Below are positions 62,542-64,000 of a DNA stretch of 64,000 nt, one piece after another. The position numbers were made by a program, and so were the translations under genes. Under the pieces are notes generated by a model, which saw only the letters and a program-made list of their open reading frames with translations, did not search any database and was not told the DNA's origin. Source of the stretch: Prevotella sp. (lineage in GTDB: Bacteria > Bacteroidota > Bacteroidia > Bacteroidales > Dysgonomonadaceae); NCBI GenBank assembly GCA_031271965.1, contig JAISUS010000028.1, positions 434,001 through 498,000 of the forward strand, read 5' to 3'. Position 1 is the first letter of the stretch; each line of letters begins with the position of its first letter.

Positions 62542-64000
62542 TTAGAGCTTATATGAAACCGACACCAGATAATTACGGGGCATACTCGGCACAAGTTGTC
62601 GACCTAACGACTGATTGACATATTTTTCATTGAATAGGTTATTTACATTTCCGGTTAATGTAATCCCGCTGCCAAACGAATAACTTAATCCCAGATCTGT
62701 GATCCAGTATGCCGGATAAAACATGTCTTTTGACAAGCTCTTATATACGTTATCGGTGTATGAAGTCGTAAAATGTACTCCTGCATTCTTGAAAATACCT
62801 TTAGTCGCTCTGTAGCTTCCTGCAAAGAATAAAGTATTTTTAGGTACCATTGCCAGACGCATCCCATCGTAAAGATTGGTATTAGGGTCAAGCATACCAT
62901 TATCTTTCAGCCGCTGGATAACAGCATCGGAATAAGTAATAGTAGCGTCGGTATAACTATATCCAGCCATAAATTCGATGCCTGCAAGAGGAGTGAAGGT
63001 TACCTCCAAATCAAATCCTTTCGAATCGGTACGGCCAATCATCGCACTTACAGTCTTTTCTTTACCGTCTTGAGGATCGGTGTATCCTGAATTAAGCGAT
63101 TTCTTTTCATTGTTGCGTCTGATGAAGAAAACACTGGCTGTAGCCTGAAGCAGGTTTTTATAAGTATAGCGCGTACCTATTTCAGCCTGGAACCCTTTCA
63201 GTGGCTCATAAATTTGCTTACCGGGAGTAGGCTCGAAACGATTTCCGTCTGCATCGAGATATACAGTTGTTTCACTAAAGAAAGTCCGGTCTGGGAAGAA
63301 GAATGAAGCCATTGAGCCGTATACAGATAGTTCTTCAACCGGCATGTAAACCAGCCCTGCACGATATGTAAAAGCGGAAGTATTGGTTACACTATAATAA
63401 TCCCGATCATCAGTATCAAATTCTCTTTTACCATTATAAGTAGGTAAGGCATCCGGCTTACCTTTTTCATTCAATTTATAAGCACGCATATATTTATAGA
63501 AATCGTATCGTCCGGCAAGCATAACTTTAAGTTTCTCACTAACTTCAATCAAATCCTGAAAATAAATACCATGTGTGTAATCTCGTGTAACAATAGCCTT
63601 GCTGAACTTAGTCTCCATATATCCCATACTATGAGGATCGTTGACAGCAACATGCGAATATAATCCGGGACCATACACATCATATTCGCTATTCAGTGGA
63701 TCATTTTTGGGAGCATTGTTATAGCCATTAAATGAAGTACGAAACATTTGAGAGAAAGCATAACCTCCTAAATAGTTATGTTTTATATTTCCTGTAGTAA
63801 AAATACCGGACAATTCCAATTGATCGCGAAGCATATTGGCAATATGAGAAAACCGAAGCGGTGATGAAAGATAAACACTGTCGAGACATATGTATTGCTT
63901 TTTGCTACCCGACATGTAATAATGTTTATAAATAGGATCTGAACTTTCGAGATAACTCAAAGTCTCTGTTCCAAAATAATTTATATCATCATAATTGAAT
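62542..64000 (-). CDS. TonB-dependent siderophore-type receptor, C-terminal part (5' end outside window)
   Basis: The frame runs open past the right edge; the ATG at 63960 is internal. About 486 residues are visible, covering most of the barrel. It resembles FhuA/FhuE/FoxA-type receptors: YFQDLIEVSEKLKVMLAGRY, YRAGLVYMPVEELSVYGSMA, LKGFQAEIGTRYTYKNLLQA, DSKGFDLEVTFTPLAGIEFM and the last strand region LTGNVNNLFNEKYVNQSLGR. The gene ends 6 bases before the PepSY protein gene. A metal chelate is the likely ligand. The promoter and any riboswitch for the long leftward operon must lie beyond the window. Confidence 0.88.
   Translation of the reverse strand, partial: FNYDDINYFGTETLSYLESSDPIYKHYYMSGSKKQYICLDSVYLSSPLRFSHIANMLRDQLELSGIFTTGNIKHNYLGGYAFSQMFRTSFNGYNNAPKNDPLNSEYDVYGPGLYSHVAVNDPHSMGYMETKFSKAIVTRDYTHGIYFQDLIEVSEKLKVMLAGRYDFYKYMRAYKLNEKGKPDALPTYNGKREFDTDDRDYYSVTNTSAFTYRAGLVYMPVEELSVYGSMASFFFPDRTFFSETTVYLDADGNRFEPTPGKQIYEPLKGFQAEIGTRYTYKNLLQATASVFFIRRNNEKKSLNSGYTDPQDGKEKTVSAMIGRTDSKGFDLEVTFTPLAGIEFMAGYSYTDATITYSDAVIQRLKDNGMLDPNTNLYDGMRLAMVPKNTLFFAGSYRATKGIFKNAGVHFTTSYTDNVYKSLSKDMFYPAYWITDLGLSYSFGSGITLTGNVNNLFNEKYVNQSLGRQLVPSMPRNYLVSVSYKL

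Overview
The window is from a member of the Bacteroidota, most likely order Bacteroidales (a Dysgonomonas/Parabacteroides/Bacteroides-like genome). The evidence is AT-rich DNA, -7 promoter boxes of the TAnnTTTG type ahead of many genes, few Shine-Dalgarno sites, abundant TonB-dependent receptors, DUF4249 and DUF4374 lipoproteins, and secreted glycosidases. No rRNA is present, so the genus is not resolved.

Layout. 1-8.6 kb: the end of a beta-barrel receptor gene, a GH105-type hydrolase, a GH29 alpha-L-fucosidase with an orphan coding remnant upstream, a DUF4249 lipoprotein/TonB receptor pair, and a Spy-like periplasmic protein. 8.7-13.2 kb: carA-carB. 13.2-24.4 kb: a YD-repeat-like secreted protein, a GH20 hexosaminidase, an AddB-like PD-(D/E)XK nuclease, then a leftward run lptF/G-like, ribBA, aspartate aminotransferase and pheS. 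24.6 kb: tRNA-Met(CAT). 25-32.6 kb: a tripartite heavy-metal-type RND efflux system (outer membrane factor, adaptor, pump) followed by its own response regulator and sensor kinase.

32.8-43.8 kb, leftward: a seven-gene operon that matches the hmu (haemin uptake) plan: lipoprotein, TonB receptor (HmuR-like), a DUF4374 propeller lipoprotein (like XusB of xenosiderophore systems), a giant membrane-anchored CobN-family protein (HmuS-like), a multi-pass membrane protein (HmuT position), an ExbB/TolQ protein (HmuU-like) and a DUF2149 protein (HmuV-like). The usual HmuY gene is replaced by a two-domain lipocalin-like lipoprotein.

44.2-64 kb: a cobalamin locus. A rightward operon starts with a cobalamin riboswitch and encodes CbiL/CobI, a BtuFCD-like importer and a CbiJ-CbiD fusion. 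A leftward operon of at least twelve genes enters from the right edge with a siderophore-type TonB receptor and a PepSY reductase-like protein, then CbiH-CbiC, CbiP, a CobD-like aminotransferase, CbiB, CbiE-CbiT, CbiG-CbiF, CobU, CobT, CobS and CobC. The two operons collide tail to tail with a 4-bp overlap of their last genes. CbiD and CbiG indicate the early-cobalt (anaerobic) pathway. Uroporphyrinogen methyltransferase, a CbiK/CbiX chelatase, CbiA and a corrinoid adenosyltransferase are not in the window.

Working together, the right half concerns tetrapyrrole and metal handling: uptake of haem or metal chelates across the outer membrane, a possible periplasmic dechelation step by the CobN-like protein, and de novo synthesis plus salvage of cobalamin under riboswitch control.
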